From positions 1 through 64,000 of the forward strand of contig NZ_LR217707.1 in NCBI RefSeq assembly GCF_900698905.1: a stretch of 64,000 nt of DNA. The letters are read 5' to 3'. A program made the position numbers and the translations under genes. Position 1 is the first letter of the stretch. Each line of letters begins with the position of its first letter. Below, one piece after another: positions 24,132-35,113 of the stretch. The stretch comes from Buchnera aphidicola (Cinara kochiana kochiana). Lineage in GTDB: Bacteria; Pseudomonadota; Gammaproteobacteria; Enterobacterales; Enterobacteriaceae. The notes under the pieces are model-generated. The model ran no database searches, was not told the DNA's origin, and was given only the letters and a program-made list of their open reading frames with translations.

Positions 24132-27100
24132 TTATTCATTATTTAAATCAATATTAATACCTAATGAACGTATTTCTTTTATTAATACATTGAATGATTC
24201 TGGCATACCTGGTTCCATTTTATATTTTCCACTAACTATATTTTTATACATTTTTGTTCTTCCAGTTACGTCATCAGATTTTACTGTTAACATTTCTTGT
24301 AATGTATGTGAGGCTCCGTATGCTTCTAACGCCCATACCTCCATTTCTCCAAATCTTTGTCCTCCAAATTGAGCTTTTCCTCCTAATGGTTGTTGAGTGA
24401 TTAAACTGTATGATCCGGTTGATCTTGCGTGCATTTTATCGTCAACTAAATGATTTAGTTTAAACATATACATATATCCTACTGTAACTTTTCTTTCAAA
24501 TTTTTCTCCAGTTCGTCCATCAAATAGAGTAATTTGTCCTGAAGTAGAAAAATTACCTATTTCTAATAATTCTTTCATTTCTCGTTCATTAACCCCATCA
24601 AATACTGGTGTAGCGATTGGCATACCGTTTCTTAAGTTATGTGCTAGTTGTAATATTTCTTCATCAGAAAAATTATTTAAGTTAACTATTTGGTACGGTT
24701 CATCTCCAAGATTGTATACTTTTTGTAAAAATTGACGAATTTTAAGTATTTTTTTATGATTTTTTAACATTTTATTAATAACGTTCCCGATTCCCTTTGC
24801 TGCTAAACCTAAATGTGTTTCGAGAATTTGACCTAAATTCATACGTGATGGTACGCCTAATGGATTTAGTACTATATCTATTGGTATTCCTTCATTATCA
24901 TAAGGCATGTCTTCAATAGGATTTATTTTTGATACCACGCCTTTATTACCATGTCTTCCTGCCATTTTATCGCCAGGCTGTATTTTTCTTTTTACTGCTA
25001 GATAAACTTTTATTATTTTTAAAATTCCTGGTGATAATTCATCACCTTGTTGTATTTTTTGATTTTTTTCTTTTATTTTTTTTGTAAACCTATTTTTTAA
25101 TTGTAAATATTCTGTTTCTAAATTATTAATTTTATTATTTATTTCTACAGAATATTGAATATTTTCATTAAAATAATCGTCTAATGAAGTTATATTTAGA
25201 TTGTGTTCTGGTATATGTGCTTGCATTAATATTTTTTTTATTCGATAAATTAAATTGTCTTCAAAAATTTTTAATTCTTCTGTTAGATCTTTTTTAGATT
25301 TTTTTAATAACATTTCTTCTATTTCTAAAGTACGTTGATCTTTTTTTACTCCATCTCGAGTAAATATCTGTACATCAATTACAGTTCCATGCATACCATT
25401 TGGTACTCGTAATGACGAATCTTTTACATCTGAAGCTTTTTCACCAAAAATAGCTCTTAATAATTTTTCTTCTGGAGTTAATTGGGTTTCACCTTTAGGA
25501 GTAACTTTTCCAACTAATACATCTCCGCTAGATACATCAGCGCCTATATAAATAATACCTGATGCATCTAGTTTTGATAATGCTACTTCTCCTATGTTTG
25601 GTATATCGGCAGTTATTTCTTCAATACCGAGTTTGGTATCACGACATACACAAGATAGTTCTTGAATGTGAATGGTTGTAAATCTGTCATCTTTTACTAC
25701 TTTTTCAGAAATAAGAATAGAATCTTCAAAATTATATCCATTCCAAGGCATAAAAGCTACACGCATATTCTGCCCTAATGCTAATTCTCCTAAGTCAGTA
25801 GAAGGTCCATCTGCTAAAACATCACCTTTTTTAATTGAATCGTTAATATTAACGCAAGGTATTTGATTAATACAAGTATTTTGATTAGATCGAATATATT
25901 TTTTTAATTTATATATATCTAAACCAGATTGACCGGAATTTATATTAGATTCATTAACATTTACAATAATTTTAGAAGCATCTACATATTGAATCGTTCC
26001 ACTTCGTTTGGCTATAACAGTAACTCCTGAATCTATTGCTACTACTCTTTCCATGCCTGTTCCTACAAGTGGTTTTTCTGATTTTATTGTAGGAACAGCT
26101 TGTCTTTGCATATTGGCACCCATGAGTGCACGATTAGCATCATTATGTTCTAGGAACGGTATTAACGATGCTCCCACTGAAACTATTTGTTGAGTTGATA
26201 TATCCATATATTGTACTTGTATATTTTTAAATAAACCAAATTCTCCATTGTATCGACATGTAACTAAATTTTCTATAAATTGCCCATTTTTATTGATTTT
26301 TACGTTAGCTTGTGCAATAATAAAATTACCTTCTTCAATAGCAGATAGATATTGTATATCTGCTGTAACAGTTCCATTTAATATTTTTCTATATGGTGTT
26401 TCTAAAAATCCATATTGATTTGTTCTAGCGTATATCGATAATGAATTAATTAAACCAATATTTGGTCCTTCTGGTGTTTCTACTGGACATACTCTTCCGT
26501 AATGTGTAGGATGTACATCTCTGACTTCAAAACCTGCTCGTTCTCTTGTTAATCCTCCTATTCCTAATGCAGAAATTCTACGTTTATGTGTAATTTCTGA
26601 TAATGGATTATTTTGATCCATGAATTGAGATAATTGACTAGATCCGAAGAATTCTTTAATTGCTGAAGAAATAGGTTTAGCATTGATGATGTCTTGGGGC
26701 ATGAGTGTTTCTAAATCACTTAAAGACAATCTTTCTCGTACAGCTCGTTCTACACGAATTAACCCTATTCTAAATTGGTTTTCAACCATTTCTCCAACTG
26801 ATCGTACACGACGATTTCCTAAATGATCTATATCATCTGTTTCGCCTTTTCCATTTCGGATATTGATTAATCGTTTTATTACATCAATTATATCTTTTTT
26901 ATTTAATATTCCAGATCCGTTTGAATCATTACGATTTAATGATTTATTGAATTTCATTCTTCCGACAGGAGATAAATCATATTTTTCTTTAGAAAAAAAA
27001 AGACTATTAAATAAATTTTCAGTAGATTCTCTTGTTGGTGGTTCTCCAGGTCGCATTATTTTATATATTTCGATTAATGCAGTATATCGATCTTTAGTAG

Positions 27101-28163
27101 GATCAATTTGTAAAGTATTTGAAATATAGGGCCCGTGATCAAGATCGTTAGTAAATAATACAGATATTTTTTTGTAGTTAAGTTTTTTTATTTTTTTAAA
27201 ATCTTCTTTTGTTAATTTAGTATTTGCGGTAATAAGTGTGAGTCCTGTATTTGGATCGATATAGTTTTTGCTAACTGTTTTTCCGTAAATATATCTATTT
27301 GGTACGTTGATAGACGTAATTTTATTTTTTATTAATATATTTATATGTTGGATAGTTATTCTTTTTCCTTTTTTAACATATATTTTTTTGTTTTTCTTTA
27401 TATCAAATGATATTATTTCTCCATATAGTCGTTGTGGAACTAGGTCCATAGTGAGAATATTTTTGTTAATTCGAAATATATTATGTTTAAAAAATATTTT
27501 TAAAATTTTTTCAGTACTAAAATTTAAAGCGTGTAATATAACTGTAATTGGCATTTTTCTTCGACGATCTATTCGTGCAAATAAATAATCTTTAGTATCA
27601 AACTCAAAATCTAGCCAAGATCCGCGATATGGTATGATTCTTGCATTGTATAGTATTTTTCCTGACGAATGCGATTTTCCTTTATCGCTATCAAAAAATA
27701 CACCAGGACTTCTATGTAATTGGGATACAACTACTCGTTCTGTACCATTAATAACAAATGTACCGTTATTAGTCATTAAAGGTAATTCACCCATATATAC
27801 TTCTTGTTCTTTAATATATTTTACTATAGTATTTTTTGAATCTTTTTCATACACAATTAATTGTAATTTTACTCTTAATGGTACAGCATAAGTTGTACCT
27901 CTTGTTTGAGATTCTCGCACATTAAATGTTTTTTTGCCTAAAGTATAAGATACATATTGTAATTCGGCGTTTTCATTATAACTTCGGATAGGAAAAATGG
28001 ATTGAAACGCAGATTCTAATCCTTGATATTTATTTTTATTAGATTGAATAAATTTTTTAAATGAATCGATTTGAATAGATAACAGATAAGGAATATCTAA
28101 AATTTTTTTTTGTTTACCAAAATTTTTTCGAATACGTTTTTTTTCAGTATGAGAGTAAACCAT
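24132..28163 (-). CDS. rpoB: DNA-directed RNA polymerase subunit beta
   Basis: The beta subunit carries much of the catalytic site and the rifampicin pocket. The 1343 residues match E. coli (1342). Recognisable blocks: [20 protein letters not shown] near residue 137, the rifampicin region [29 protein letters not shown] near 505-535, the catalytic-lysine region [17 protein letters not shown] near 1065, and the C-terminal [23 protein letters not shown]. The lineage-specific middle segments (about 220-330 and 940-1030) are shifted to Lys/Asn/Ile. AGGAGC just before the ATG is a ribosome-binding site. Confidence 0.98.
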   Translation of the reverse strand: MVYSHTEKKRIRKNFGKQKKILDIPYLLSIQIDSFKKFIQSNKNKYQGLESAFQSIFPIRSYNENAELQYVSYTLGKKTFNVRESQTRGTTYAVPLRVKLQLIVYEKDSKNTIVKYIKEQEVYMGELPLMTNNGTFVINGTERVVVSQLHRSPGVFFDSDKGKSHSSGKILYNARIIPYRGSWLDFEFDTKDYLFARIDRRRKMPITVILHALNFSTEKILKIFFKHNIFRINKNILTMDLVPQRLYGEIISFDIKKNKKIYVKKGKRITIQHINILIKNKITSINVPNRYIYGKTVSKNYIDPNTGLTLITANTKLTKEDFKKIKKLNYKKISVLFTNDLDHGPYISNTLQIDPTKDRYTALIEIYKIMRPGEPPTRESTENLFNSLFFSKEKYDLSPVGRMKFNKSLNRNDSNGSGILNKKDIIDVIKRLINIRNGKGETDDIDHLGNRRVRSVGEMVENQFRIGLIRVERAVRERLSLSDLETLMPQDIINAKPISSAIKEFFGSSQLSQFMDQNNPLSEITHKRRISALGIGGLTRERAGFEVRDVHPTHYGRVCPVETPEGPNIGLINSLSIYARTNQYGFLETPYRKILNGTVTADIQYLSAIEEGNFIIAQANVKINKNGQFIENLVTCRYNGEFGLFKNIQVQYMDISTQQIVSVGASLIPFLEHNDANRALMGANMQRQAVPTIKSEKPLVGTGMERVVAIDSGVTVIAKRSGTIQYVDASKIIVNVNESNINSGQSGLDIYKLKKYIRSNQNTCINQIPCVNINDSIKKGDVLADGPSTDLGELALGQNMRVAFMPWNGYNFEDSILISEKVVKDDRFTTIHIQELSCVCRDTKLGIEEITADIPNIGEVALSKLDASGIIYIGADVSSGDVLVGKVTPKGETQLTPEEKLLRAIFGEKASDVKDSSLRVPNGMHGTVIDVQIFTRDGVKKDQRTLEIEEMLLKKSKKDLTEELKIFEDNLIYRIKKILMQAHIPEHNLNITSLDDYFNENIQYSVEINNKINNLETEYLQLKNRFTKKIKEKNQKIQQGDELSPGILKIIKVYLAVKRKIQPGDKMAGRHGNKGVVSKINPIEDMPYDNEGIPIDIVLNPLGVPSRMNLGQILETHLGLAAKGIGNVINKMLKNHKKILKIRQFLQKVYNLGDEPYQIVNLNNFSDEEILQLAHNLRNGMPIATPVFDGVNEREMKELLEIGNFSTSGQITLFDGRTGEKFERKVTVGYMYMFKLNHLVDDKMHARSTGSYSLITQQPLGGKAQFGGQRFGEMEVWALEAYGASHTLQEMLTVKSDDVTGRTKMYKNIVSGKYKMEPGMPESFNVLIKEIRSLGINIDLNNE

Positions 28164-28314
28164 TAGCTCCTCAATATGTTTGTAATAATAATAATAAAAA
28201 TTTTACATAAATTATTTAAAGTATAAATATTTATAAAAATAAAAATGAATTCTGAATTCATTTATTCTGATGGTATATAAATTTATTTTTATAAAATTGT
28301 ATATCATGATAAGA

Positions 28315-28338
28315 ACTGGTGACCTAATAATCACCAGT
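28315..28338 (-). promoter_or_regulatory. hairpin between rplL and rpoB (attenuator position)
   Basis: ACTGGTGA (28315-28322) and TCACCAGT (28331-28338) form a perfect 8-bp stem with an 8-nt loop. E. coli has a partial terminator and an RNase III site between rplL and rpoB that lowers rpoBC output relative to L7/L12. This hairpin lies at the same place. Its role as attenuator is inferred from position. Confidence 0.6.
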
Positions 28339-28385
28339 CACTCTAGTATGTTTATATATTTTTATATGCATTTTAATATTTATTT

Positions 28386-28754
28386 TTATATAATTTCTGC
28401 TGTAGCACCAGCATCTGTCAACATTTTATGCAAATTATCTGCGTTTTCTTTTGTTATATTTTCTTTAATAATAGTAGGAGCAGATTCAACAAGATCTTTA
28501 GATTCTTTTAATCCTAGTCCAGTAGTACTACGTATTATTTTTATAATAGAAACTTTATTAGGCCCTATAGTCATTAATTTTACATTAAAAGATACTTTTT
28601 CTTCTTTGTTAGATTCAACAGAAATTTTTTGATTATTTAGAGGAATATTGGATGTGATATCAAATTTTTTCTCTATCATTGAAACTAATTCCATAACTTC
28701 TGTTACTGACATTTTAGAAATAGTATTTAAAATTTCTTCTTTACTAATTAACAT
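28386..28754 (-). CDS. rplL: 50S ribosomal protein L7/L12
   Basis: L7/L12 forms the flexible ribosomal stalk that recruits translational GTPases. I take the ATG at 28754 (MLISKEEILNTISKMSV, 122 residues, as E. coli's 121), although the frame is open five codons further upstream to a TTG. The N-terminal dimerisation helices and the C-terminal domain FNVKLMTIGPNKVSIIKIIRSTTGLGLKESKDLVE are clear. The hinge (about residues 35-52), Ala/Gly-rich in E. coli, is replaced by an Asn/Ser/Glu/Lys-rich segment. It follows rplJ by 52 nt. Confidence 0.96.
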   Translation of the reverse strand: MLISKEEILNTISKMSVTEVMELVSMIEKKFDITSNIPLNNQKISVESNKEEKVSFNVKLMTIGPNKVSIIKIIRSTTGLGLKESKDLVESAPTIIKENITKENADNLHKMLTDAGATAEII

Positions 28755-28806
28755 AATTATTATTCCCAAACAGTCAAAATATATGTAAAAAGGTTAAAGT
28801 TTATAT

Positions 28807-29292
28807 TTATTTATGTGTAATATGGTTTAGTAATCTTATCAATTTCACTAATGATATTTCCTTTAATAATAATATAAATTTTATTATGGATTCTATATGT
28901 GTAGGTAGTAATGCTAAATCAAGTATTTTATTTTCTTTAAGTATTTTATTTTCATAAATTGCTGTTTTTATTTTAAATTTTTTGTTTTTTTTATTAAATT
29001 TTATAAATAATCTACTAGCGCTACCCGGATGTTTTAAAGAAAATGCTATTAACGTAGGTCCGGTTAATATTTCAATTAGTTTTTCAAAGTTTGTATTAGT
29101 TAAAGATTTTTTTAATAATGTATTTTTGATTACATAAATTTTTACATAAAATTGTACGGCTTGTTTGCGTAATTGATTTATATTGTTAACGGTAATTCCC
29201 GATGGATCTGCGGTGATTACAGATAATGATTTTTGCGCAATATCATTAATCTTTTTAATTATGTATTTTTTTTTTTTACGATGTAATGCCAT
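28807..29292 (-). CDS. rplJ: 50S ribosomal protein L10
   Basis: L10 anchors the L7/L12 stalk to 23S rRNA. The 161 residues compare with 165 in E. coli. The N-terminal RNA-binding domain (SLSVITADPSGITVNNINQLRKQ) is recognisable; the C-terminal helix that carries L7/L12 dimers ends IRLLNHITHK. A 165-nt leader separates it from rplA. In E. coli the equivalent leader binds L10 for autoregulation; I cannot show the same structure here. Confidence 0.94.
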   Translation of the reverse strand: MALHRKKKKYIIKKINDIAQKSLSVITADPSGITVNNINQLRKQAVQFYVKIYVIKNTLLKKSLTNTNFEKLIEILTGPTLIAFSLKHPGSASRLFIKFNKKNKKFKIKTAIYENKILKENKILDLALLPTHIESIIKFILLLKEISLVKLIRLLNHITHK

Positions 29293-29457
29293 GGTTTTAT
29301 CCTATTTATAGTGATATTTATAAATAATTATAAAATAATTGATATTATAAATTTCAGGATAGAAGGCTTATATTTTTATGAAATATGTTTTTATTACGGG
29401 TTAGTGTTTTTACATATTTTAGAATATTTTAAAATAAAATTAAGGATATATTTTATT

Positions 29458-30147
29458 TTATAAAGATAAGTGATCAATGGTAATACCTGGACTCATAGTA
29501 GTGGATATATTAATTTTTTTATAATATACTCCTTTTAATTGATTTGGTTTAGATTGTTTAATATTATTATATAATGTTAAAAAATTTTCATACAATTGAA
29601 TTTTAGGAAAATTTATTTTTCCAAAATTACTGTGTATAATACCATTTTTATCGTTTCGATAATTTATTTTTCCTTTTCGTGCTTCTTTTAAGGATTTTTT
29701 TATATCATTTGATATTGTTCCAAATTTTGGGTTAGGCATAATTCCTCTAGGTCCTAAAATGGGTCCTAGTTTACCAACTAAATTCATAGTTTCTGGAGAT
29801 GCAATAATTAAATCGAATTTAATAGTTTGTTTTTTAATAATTATTGCTAAATCTTCCATACCTACAAAATCTGCTCCATATTTTTTGGCTATATTTATGT
29901 TTTTTCCGGTAGTAAATACTCCAATTTTTATTTTTTTTCCGGTTCCGTGAGGTAGTAATATAGATCCGCGAATATTTTGTTCGGATTTTTTAGGATTAAT
30001 GTTTAAATGAAATGTTGCATCAATACTTTCTATGAAATTAGCCGGCTTCATGTCTTTTAATAATTTTATAGCTGAATTAATAGTGTATAATTTTTTTATT
30101 TTTATTTTTTTGAGATTAAATTGCATTTTTTTTGATATTTTTTTCAT
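29458..30147 (-). CDS. rplA: 50S ribosomal protein L1
   Basis: L1 forms the mobile L1 stalk near the ribosomal E site. The 229 residues compare with 234 in E. coli. Conserved blocks: GADFVGMEDLAIIIKK, the second-domain motif GKLGPILGPRGIMPNPKFGT, and the C-terminal TMSPGITIDHLSL. It starts 2 nt after rplK ends, which suggests coupled translation. In E. coli L1 represses its own operon by binding the mRNA. Confidence 0.96.
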   Translation of the reverse strand: MKKISKKMQFNLKKIKIKKLYTINSAIKLLKDMKPANFIESIDATFHLNINPKKSEQNIRGSILLPHGTGKKIKIGVFTTGKNINIAKKYGADFVGMEDLAIIIKKQTIKFDLIIASPETMNLVGKLGPILGPRGIMPNPKFGTISNDIKKSLKEARKGKINYRNDKNGIIHSNFGKINFPKIQLYENFLTLYNNIKQSKPNQLKGVYYKKINISTTMSPGITIDHLSL

Positions 30148-30149
30148 TT

Positions 30150-30581
30150 TTAATCCTGTATTATCGTGATTCCCATTGATTTGGCAGTGCCTTCAATAGT
30201 TTTAGCTATTTTATCAATGTTTGATCCGGTCATATCTATCATTTTTTGTTTTGCAATTGCGTATATTTGATTTTTTGTAATAGTCCCAATAATTTCATGT
30301 TTAGGTTTTTTAGATCCGCTTTTAATTTTTAAATATTTTTTTAATAAAATTGAAGCAGGTGGTGTTTTAATAATAAAAGTAAAAGTTTTATCAGAATATA
30401 CAGTAATAATAACAGGGGTAGGAACTCCTTTTTCTAATATAGCAGTTTGTGTATTAAAATTTTTACAAAATTCCATGATATTTAACCCTTTTTGTCCTAA
30501 TGCTGGACCTACGGGAGGACTAGGGTTTGCCATACCAGATAAAACTTGTAATTTTATATAAGATATAATTTTTTTATTCAT
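30150..30581 (-). CDS. rplK: 50S ribosomal protein L11
   Basis: L11 binds the GTPase-associated centre of 23S rRNA. The 143 residues compare with 142 in E. coli. The proline-rich N domain is well kept ([31 protein letters not shown]), as is the RNA-binding C domain ending [16 protein letters not shown]. It follows nusG by 73 nt. Confidence 0.97.
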   Translation of the reverse strand: MNKKIISYIKLQVLSGMANPSPPVGPALGQKGLNIMEFCKNFNTQTAILEKGVPTPVIITVYSDKTFTFIIKTPPASILLKKYLKIKSGSKKPKHEIIGTITKNQIYAIAKQKMIDMTGSNIDKIAKTIEGTAKSMGITIIQD

Positions 30582-30654
30582 TATTACACTCTTTATTAAA
30601 AAATATTCATTTTTGTATTTGTAAACATAGTAATTTATTACTATTTTTTTGTGT

Positions 30655-31197
30655 TTAGTATTTTTCTACTTGATTAAAACTGAGTTCAACAGGAGTAGAT
30701 CGTCCGAATATTGATACAGAAACTTTTAGTCGGTTTTTTTCATAATCAACAGTTTCAACAATTCCATTAAAATCTGAAAAAGGACCATCATTAACGCGAA
30801 TATTTTCACCGGGTTCAAATATTTTTTTTGGTCGTGGTTTATTGCCAATTTTTTTTAATTTTTTTAATATAATATTTATTTCACGGGTACTAATTGGTGT
30901 TGGTTTTTCGGCAGTACCACCTACAAAACCTAATACTTTTGGTAAATTTTTAATTAAATGCCAACTATCATTATTCATGATCATTTCAATTAAAATATAT
31001 CCTGGAAAAAATTTAGAATCACTTTTTTTTCTTTGGCCTTTTCGAATTTCGATGACTTCCTCTGACGGAACTATGACTTGGCCGAATATATCTTGCATTT
31101 TTTTTATTGTTTTATTATTAAGTATTGACTGTGCTACTTTATTTTCAAAACCAGAAAAAGCTTGTAAAACATACCATTTTTTTTTATCTATGCACAA
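30655..31197 (-). CDS. nusG: transcription termination/antitermination protein NusG
   Basis: NusG binds RNA polymerase, couples it to ribosomes and assists Rho. The 180 residues match E. coli (181). The NGN domain starts [19 protein letters not shown] and contains [11 protein letters not shown] near residue 62. The KOW domain follows at about 128-175: [46 protein letters not shown]. It begins 3 nt after the secE stop, the standard secE-nusG pair. Confidence 0.97.
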   Translation of the reverse strand: MCIDKKKWYVLQAFSGFENKVAQSILNNKTIKKMQDIFGQVIVPSEEVIEIRKGQRKKSDSKFFPGYILIEMIMNNDSWHLIKNLPKVLGFVGGTAEKPTPISTREINIILKKLKKIGNKPRPKKIFEPGENIRVNDGPFSDFNGIVETVDYEKNRLKVSVSIFGRSTPVELSFNQVEKY

Positions 31198-31200
31198 TTT

Positions 31201-31587
31201 TTATAACCTCGGTGTTAGTATCCAGGATACTATACGAAGTATTAATGCATCAAATATCCATAAAAATACAGATGTTAATATGATTAATAAAAGAACTATC
31301 CCGGTTGTTTTTAATGTTTCTATATAATTGGGCCATGTGATTTGAAACAATTCTGATTTTATATCTTTTATAAAAATAATTATTTTTTTCCCGATATTTG
31401 TATAAAAGAGTAAACTAAATAGTGGTATAAAGAATATATTAAAAAATATTATTTTTATTAATTTTGTAGATTTATGAATAAAAAAAATATAGTTTACTAG
31501 TATTAGTAGTAGGATAACAGCTATACACAACCACTTTATTTTTTCAGTATAATTCATATATATTTTATATATTTTATGAATATGCAT
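31201..31587 (-). CDS. secE: preprotein translocase subunit SecE
   Basis: SecE clamps SecY in the inner-membrane translocon. The 128 residues match E. coli (127). Three transmembrane segments are visible: about residues 18-38 (KIKWLCIAVILLLILVNYIFF), about 42-62, and 94-124. The conserved amphipathic helix and hinge before the last segment read KSELFQITWPNYIETLKTT. An internal ATG at residue 11 is an alternative start. tufB, which precedes secE in E. coli, is absent; the tRNA genes lie directly upstream on the same strand after about 240 nt. Confidence 0.95.
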   Translation of the reverse strand: MHIHKIYKIYMNYTEKIKWLCIAVILLLILVNYIFFIHKSTKLIKIIFFNIFFIPLFSLLFYTNIGKKIIIFIKDIKSELFQITWPNYIETLKTTGIVLLLIILTSVFLWIFDALILRIVSWILTPRL

Positions 31588-31828
31588 AATTATAGCGCTC
31601 TTATTAGATTGATATAGTGTATTCTAAAAATTATTTAATTATAATTATTTTTGATAATACAATTTGATTTTTTTGAATTGTTATATAATTAAGAATTAAT
31701 TATTAAAGTATATGCATAATACATGTATCAATAATAAAAATATATTATCTGTTTAGATAATTAATGGTAAAGTACTTATTTTTGATTTTTTTCGAATATT
31801 TTAATAGATCATAAATAATAGAATTTTA

Positions 31829-31902
31829 TGCTGATACCTAGATTTGAACTAGGGACCTCATCCATACCAAGGATGTGCTCTATCCGACTAAGCTATATCA
31901 GC
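31829..31902 (-). tRNA. thrT: tRNA-Thr (GGT)
   Basis: A 74-nt cloverleaf: acceptor GCTGATA/TATCAGC, anticodon stem CATCC/GGATG around TTGGTAT (anticodon GGT), T loop TTCAAAT. CCA is not encoded. It is the last gene of the four-tRNA cluster, in E. coli thrU-tyrU-glyT-thrT order. Confidence 0.95.
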
Positions 31903-31956
31903 AATATATTTGTATTTATTTATGTAATGTAAATACGGATTATTGTATATTTTAGT

Positions 31957-32028
<72 letters not shown>

Positions 32029-32032
32029 GTTT

Positions 32033-32114
32033 TGGTGGGGGAAGGATTCGAACCTTCGAAGTCGATGACGTCAGATTTACAGTCTGCTCCCTTTAACCGC
32101 TCGGGAACCCCACC
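32033..32114 (-). tRNA. tyrU: tRNA-Tyr (GTA)
   Basis: An 82-nt class II tRNA with acceptor GGTGGGG/CCCCACC, anticodon loop CTGTAAA (anticodon GTA), a long variable arm (GACGTCATCGACTTC region) and T arm GAAGGTTCGAATCCTTC. It is only 4 nt from tRNA-Gly, so both are cut from one precursor. CCA is not encoded. Confidence 0.95.
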
Positions 32115-32124
32115 TCTCTTATTG

Positions 32125-32197
<73 letters not shown>

Positions 32198-32772
32198 TTA
32201 TTTTTTATTTTTAATAAATAAATGTAATTAAAAATAAATATTTTTTAAACATTGATATATTTAAAAAATATTTATTTTTAATTTTTAAAAAATAAATATT
32301 TTTTTATTTTTAATTATATCATATATTTTTTAAATATAAAACTATTTTAATTATTAAATTATTTTATATTATTGAAAATAATTAAATTGATATGTGATTA
32401 TAGATATTGACATTATTTAATGAATTAAATGGTGTAATTTATTTTAATTATAAAAATATAATTATAATGTATAAAGATATTTTTAATATTTACTAATATA
32501 TCAATTTTTTGGTATATTAGTAAATATTATAATTATTGAAAGAATGATTTTATAATTTTTTATAAATTTTAATCAAAAATATATTTTGTACGTGTAAAAT
32601 TGTAAGTGCAGCAATTTTATTACTTATAAATGTTAATGAAGGCAATTTAGTATGAATCTATATTTTATAAAAGATTTTTTTCATATATTTATATGTAATT
32701 TTTTTATATTAAAATAATGTTATTATAAATGTATAACAATACCATTTTATTCGTCATAATTAGGACATATAT
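32198..32772. other. 575-bp divergent intergenic region between the tRNA cluster and metF
   Basis: No gene is visible. murB, which I expect here from the Buchnera order, is absent. The part next to the tRNAs holds a long perfect AT-only palindrome (see 32226-32283). The rest must include promoters for the tRNA/secE direction and for metF. A TTGACA at 32407-32412 lacks a convincing -10 at the right distance. Confidence 0.6.
32226..32283. repeat. perfect 24-bp AT-only inverted repeat
   Basis: The arms 32226-32249 and 32260-32283 are exact reverse complements of 24 nt made only of A and T, around a 10-nt loop. The second arm can also pair with a related third segment starting near 32286 (AAAAAATAAATATTTTTT), so overlapping alternative hairpins are possible. 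It lies upstream of both flanking transcription units, so it is unlikely to be a simple terminator. Confidence 0.8.
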
Positions 32773-33654
32773 ATGATAAATATTATTCAAGATAATAACG
32801 ATAAATATAATTATGAATCCTATCATTTAAAAAATAAAATTAAAATTTCTTTTGAAGTATTTCCGCCAAAAGATTTTGCTTCAGAACAACAATTATTTAA
32901 TTCTATTAAATTATTAAATCAATGTCATCCAAATTTTTATTCAGTAACAAATAGCATATATTCTAAAAATCGTGATGCAACATTTTTTATTGTTGAAAAA
33001 ATACGATATTTAACGCATAAAACAGTATTTGCGCATTTTACTACTATAGGATACGATGAGTCTGATATAAAGACTATTGCAACTAATTATTGGAAAAATG
33101 GAATTAAACATATACTCGCGTTACGTGGGGATTTACCTGTTCGATATACAAAAAAAATAATATATGCAAGTAATTTGATTAAATTATTAAAATCAATAAA
33201 TAATTTTAAAATTTTAGTAGCGGCATATCCTGAATTACATCCTGAATCTAGTAATTTACAAGAAGATTTAAATAATTTAAAACATAAAATTGATTTGGGC
33301 GCTGAGAAAGCCGTTACACAGTTTTTTTTTAGCGTAGATAAATTTTTAAAATTTCGTGATAATTGCGCAGATATGGGTTTATCGGTATCTTTAATACCCG
33401 GCATATTACCAATTGTAAATATTAATCAATTAAAAAAATTTTCTGATATGACGAATGTTTATATTCCTCAATGGATTTTTGATGAATTCTATAAATGTGA
33501 AGATAATTTTGACAAGTGTACTGCTTTAAGTGTTAATATTGCTGTAAATTTAATTCTTAGTTTATATAAAGAAGGTATTAAAAATTTTCATTTATATACA
33601 TTAAATCAATCATATTTAAGTTTAAAAATTTGTAATCAATTAGGTTTATTTTAA
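32773..33654 (+). CDS. metF: 5,10-methylenetetrahydrofolate reductase MetF
   Basis: MetF is an FAD enzyme that reduces methylene-tetrahydrofolate to methyl-tetrahydrofolate, the methyl donor for MetE. The 293 residues match E. coli (296). Conserved blocks are ISFEVFPPKD near residue 30, HILALRGDLP near 115, DLGAEKAVTQFFFSVDKFLKF near 178 and LIPGILPIVNINQLKKFSDM near 207. With metE it forms the terminal methionine module. In the Buchnera order I remember, argE, argC and argB follow; here argG follows after 201 nt. Confidence 0.96.
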   Translation: MINIIQDNNDKYNYESYHLKNKIKISFEVFPPKDFASEQQLFNSIKLLNQCHPNFYSVTNSIYSKNRDATFFIVEKIRYLTHKTVFAHFTTIGYDESDIKTIATNYWKNGIKHILALRGDLPVRYTKKIIYASNLIKLLKSINNFKILVAAYPELHPESSNLQEDLNNLKHKIDLGAEKAVTQFFFSVDKFLKFRDNCADMGLSVSLIPGILPIVNINQLKKFSDMTNVYIPQWIFDEFYKCEDNFDKCTALSVNIAVNLILSLYKEGIKNFHLYTLNQSYLSLKICNQLGLF

Positions 33655-33855
33655 TTACTTAATAAATTATTAACAATAAAATTATTTATAATTATTTTTA
33701 ATAAAATAAATGATAATTTTAATAAAATTTATTTATAAATAAATTGATCAAAAAGTAGTTTATTTTCATAATTTAGATAATTTATTAAATTTGATTTAAG
33801 AAATAGTCAATAGGTATTAGAATAGTAAAATATAATAAATAGGTTTATAAAACAT

Positions 33856-35070
33856 ATGAAAAACAATAATTCTAAAAAAACAATAGTTTTAGCATATTCT
33901 GGTGGACTAGATACTTCTGCTATTATACCTTGGATAAAAGATCATTATAAATTTAATGTAATTGCATTTGTTGCTGATATTGGTCAATCTCGTCAAGATT
34001 TATATAAAATACAGGAAAAAGCAATAATTTCAGGAGCATCTGACTGTTATATTGCTGATTTAAAAGATGAGTTTGTAACTAAATATATATTTCCAATATT
34101 GAAAATTGGTGCTATTTATGAAGAGCAATATTTATTAGGAACAGCAATAGCTAGACCATTAATAGCTAAAGCTCAAGTAGATTTCGCAAATAAAATTAAT
34201 GCAATTGGATTAAGTCATGGCGCTACAGGAAAAGGAAATGATCAGGTGCGTTTTGAGTTAGCATATGCGGCTCTTGATCCTTCTCTATTAGTTATAGCTC
34301 CTTGGAGAGAGTGGGAGTTTCAATCTAGGGAAGATTTATTAATTTATTTACGTCAAAAAAACATCAAATCTAATGTGACTAAAGAAAAAATTTATAGTCG
34401 TGATGAAAATATATTTCATGTATCAACTGAAGGAGGTGTTCTGGAAAATACTTGGAATGCTCCTGATAATACATGTTGGGTGTGGACAAAGAACCCGTAT
34501 GAAGCATCTAATGATCCAGAAAAAATTCATTTAAAAATTAAACAAGGTTATGTAATAGAAGTAAATCATGAGCCATTAAGTCCATATGAATGTTTAAAAA
34601 AGTTAAATAGTTTAGGTTGTGAACACTCCATTGGTAGAGTTGATATGGTTGAAAATCGTCTTATTGGGATTAAATCGCGAGGCTGCTATGAGACTCCTGG
34701 TGGAACAATTATATATCGTGCCTTAAGAAGCTTGGAGCAATTAATATTAGATCGAGATAGTATGTATTGGAAAAATAAAATTGCATTGGACATGTCATCA
34801 ATAATATATGATGGTAAGTGGTTTACACCGGTTAGAAAATCTCTTCAAAAATCTTCAGAGATATTATCTGATAGTATTTCCGGAGAAGTAGTACTTGAAT
34901 TATATAAAGGATCGGTAAATGTTTTACAAAAAAAATCACAGAATACATTATATTCTGAAGAACATGCTACTTTTAATAAAGATAATGTATATAATCAAAT
35001 AGATGCGCAAGGTTTTATTCGGTTATTTTCATTGTCATCACGTATTCGCGCATTAAATAATAATAAATAG
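33856..35070 (+). CDS. argG: argininosuccinate synthase
   Basis: ArgG condenses citrulline and aspartate with ATP to argininosuccinate. The 404 residues begin with the ATP pyrophosphatase P loop VLAYSGGLDTSAIIPW near residue 11. Other family blocks are GLSHGATGKGNDQVRFE near 118, APWREWEF near 150, and EGGVLENTWNAP near 192. The length fits the type I family common in many bacteria, shorter than the 447-residue E. coli enzyme. argH follows after 43 nt, so the two likely form an operon. Confidence 0.95.
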   Translation: MKNNNSKKTIVLAYSGGLDTSAIIPWIKDHYKFNVIAFVADIGQSRQDLYKIQEKAIISGASDCYIADLKDEFVTKYIFPILKIGAIYEEQYLLGTAIARPLIAKAQVDFANKINAIGLSHGATGKGNDQVRFELAYAALDPSLLVIAPWREWEFQSREDLLIYLRQKNIKSNVTKEKIYSRDENIFHVSTEGGVLENTWNAPDNTCWVWTKNPYEASNDPEKIHLKIKQGYVIEVNHEPLSPYECLKKLNSLGCEHSIGRVDMVENRLIGIKSRGCYETPGGTIIYRALRSLEQLILDRDSMYWKNKIALDMSSIIYDGKWFTPVRKSLQKSSEILSDSISGEVVLELYKGSVNVLQKKSQNTLYSEEHATFNKDNVYNQIDAQGFIRLFSLSSRIRALNNNK

Positions 35071-35113
35071 TATGTGTATGGGTAGATGTATTGTGTATTT
35101 GTGAGGTAAGTAT

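Noticed and set aside
27307..27588. A 93-codon frame opposite rpoB, and similar frames opposite rpoC, gyrB and nusG
   Set aside because: All are antisense to conserved genes with normal protein sequence and have no independent support.
32407..32412. TTGACA upstream of metF as a -35 element
   Set aside because: No TATAAT-like hexamer lies at 16-18 nt; the nearest fits are poor, so I do not call a promoter.
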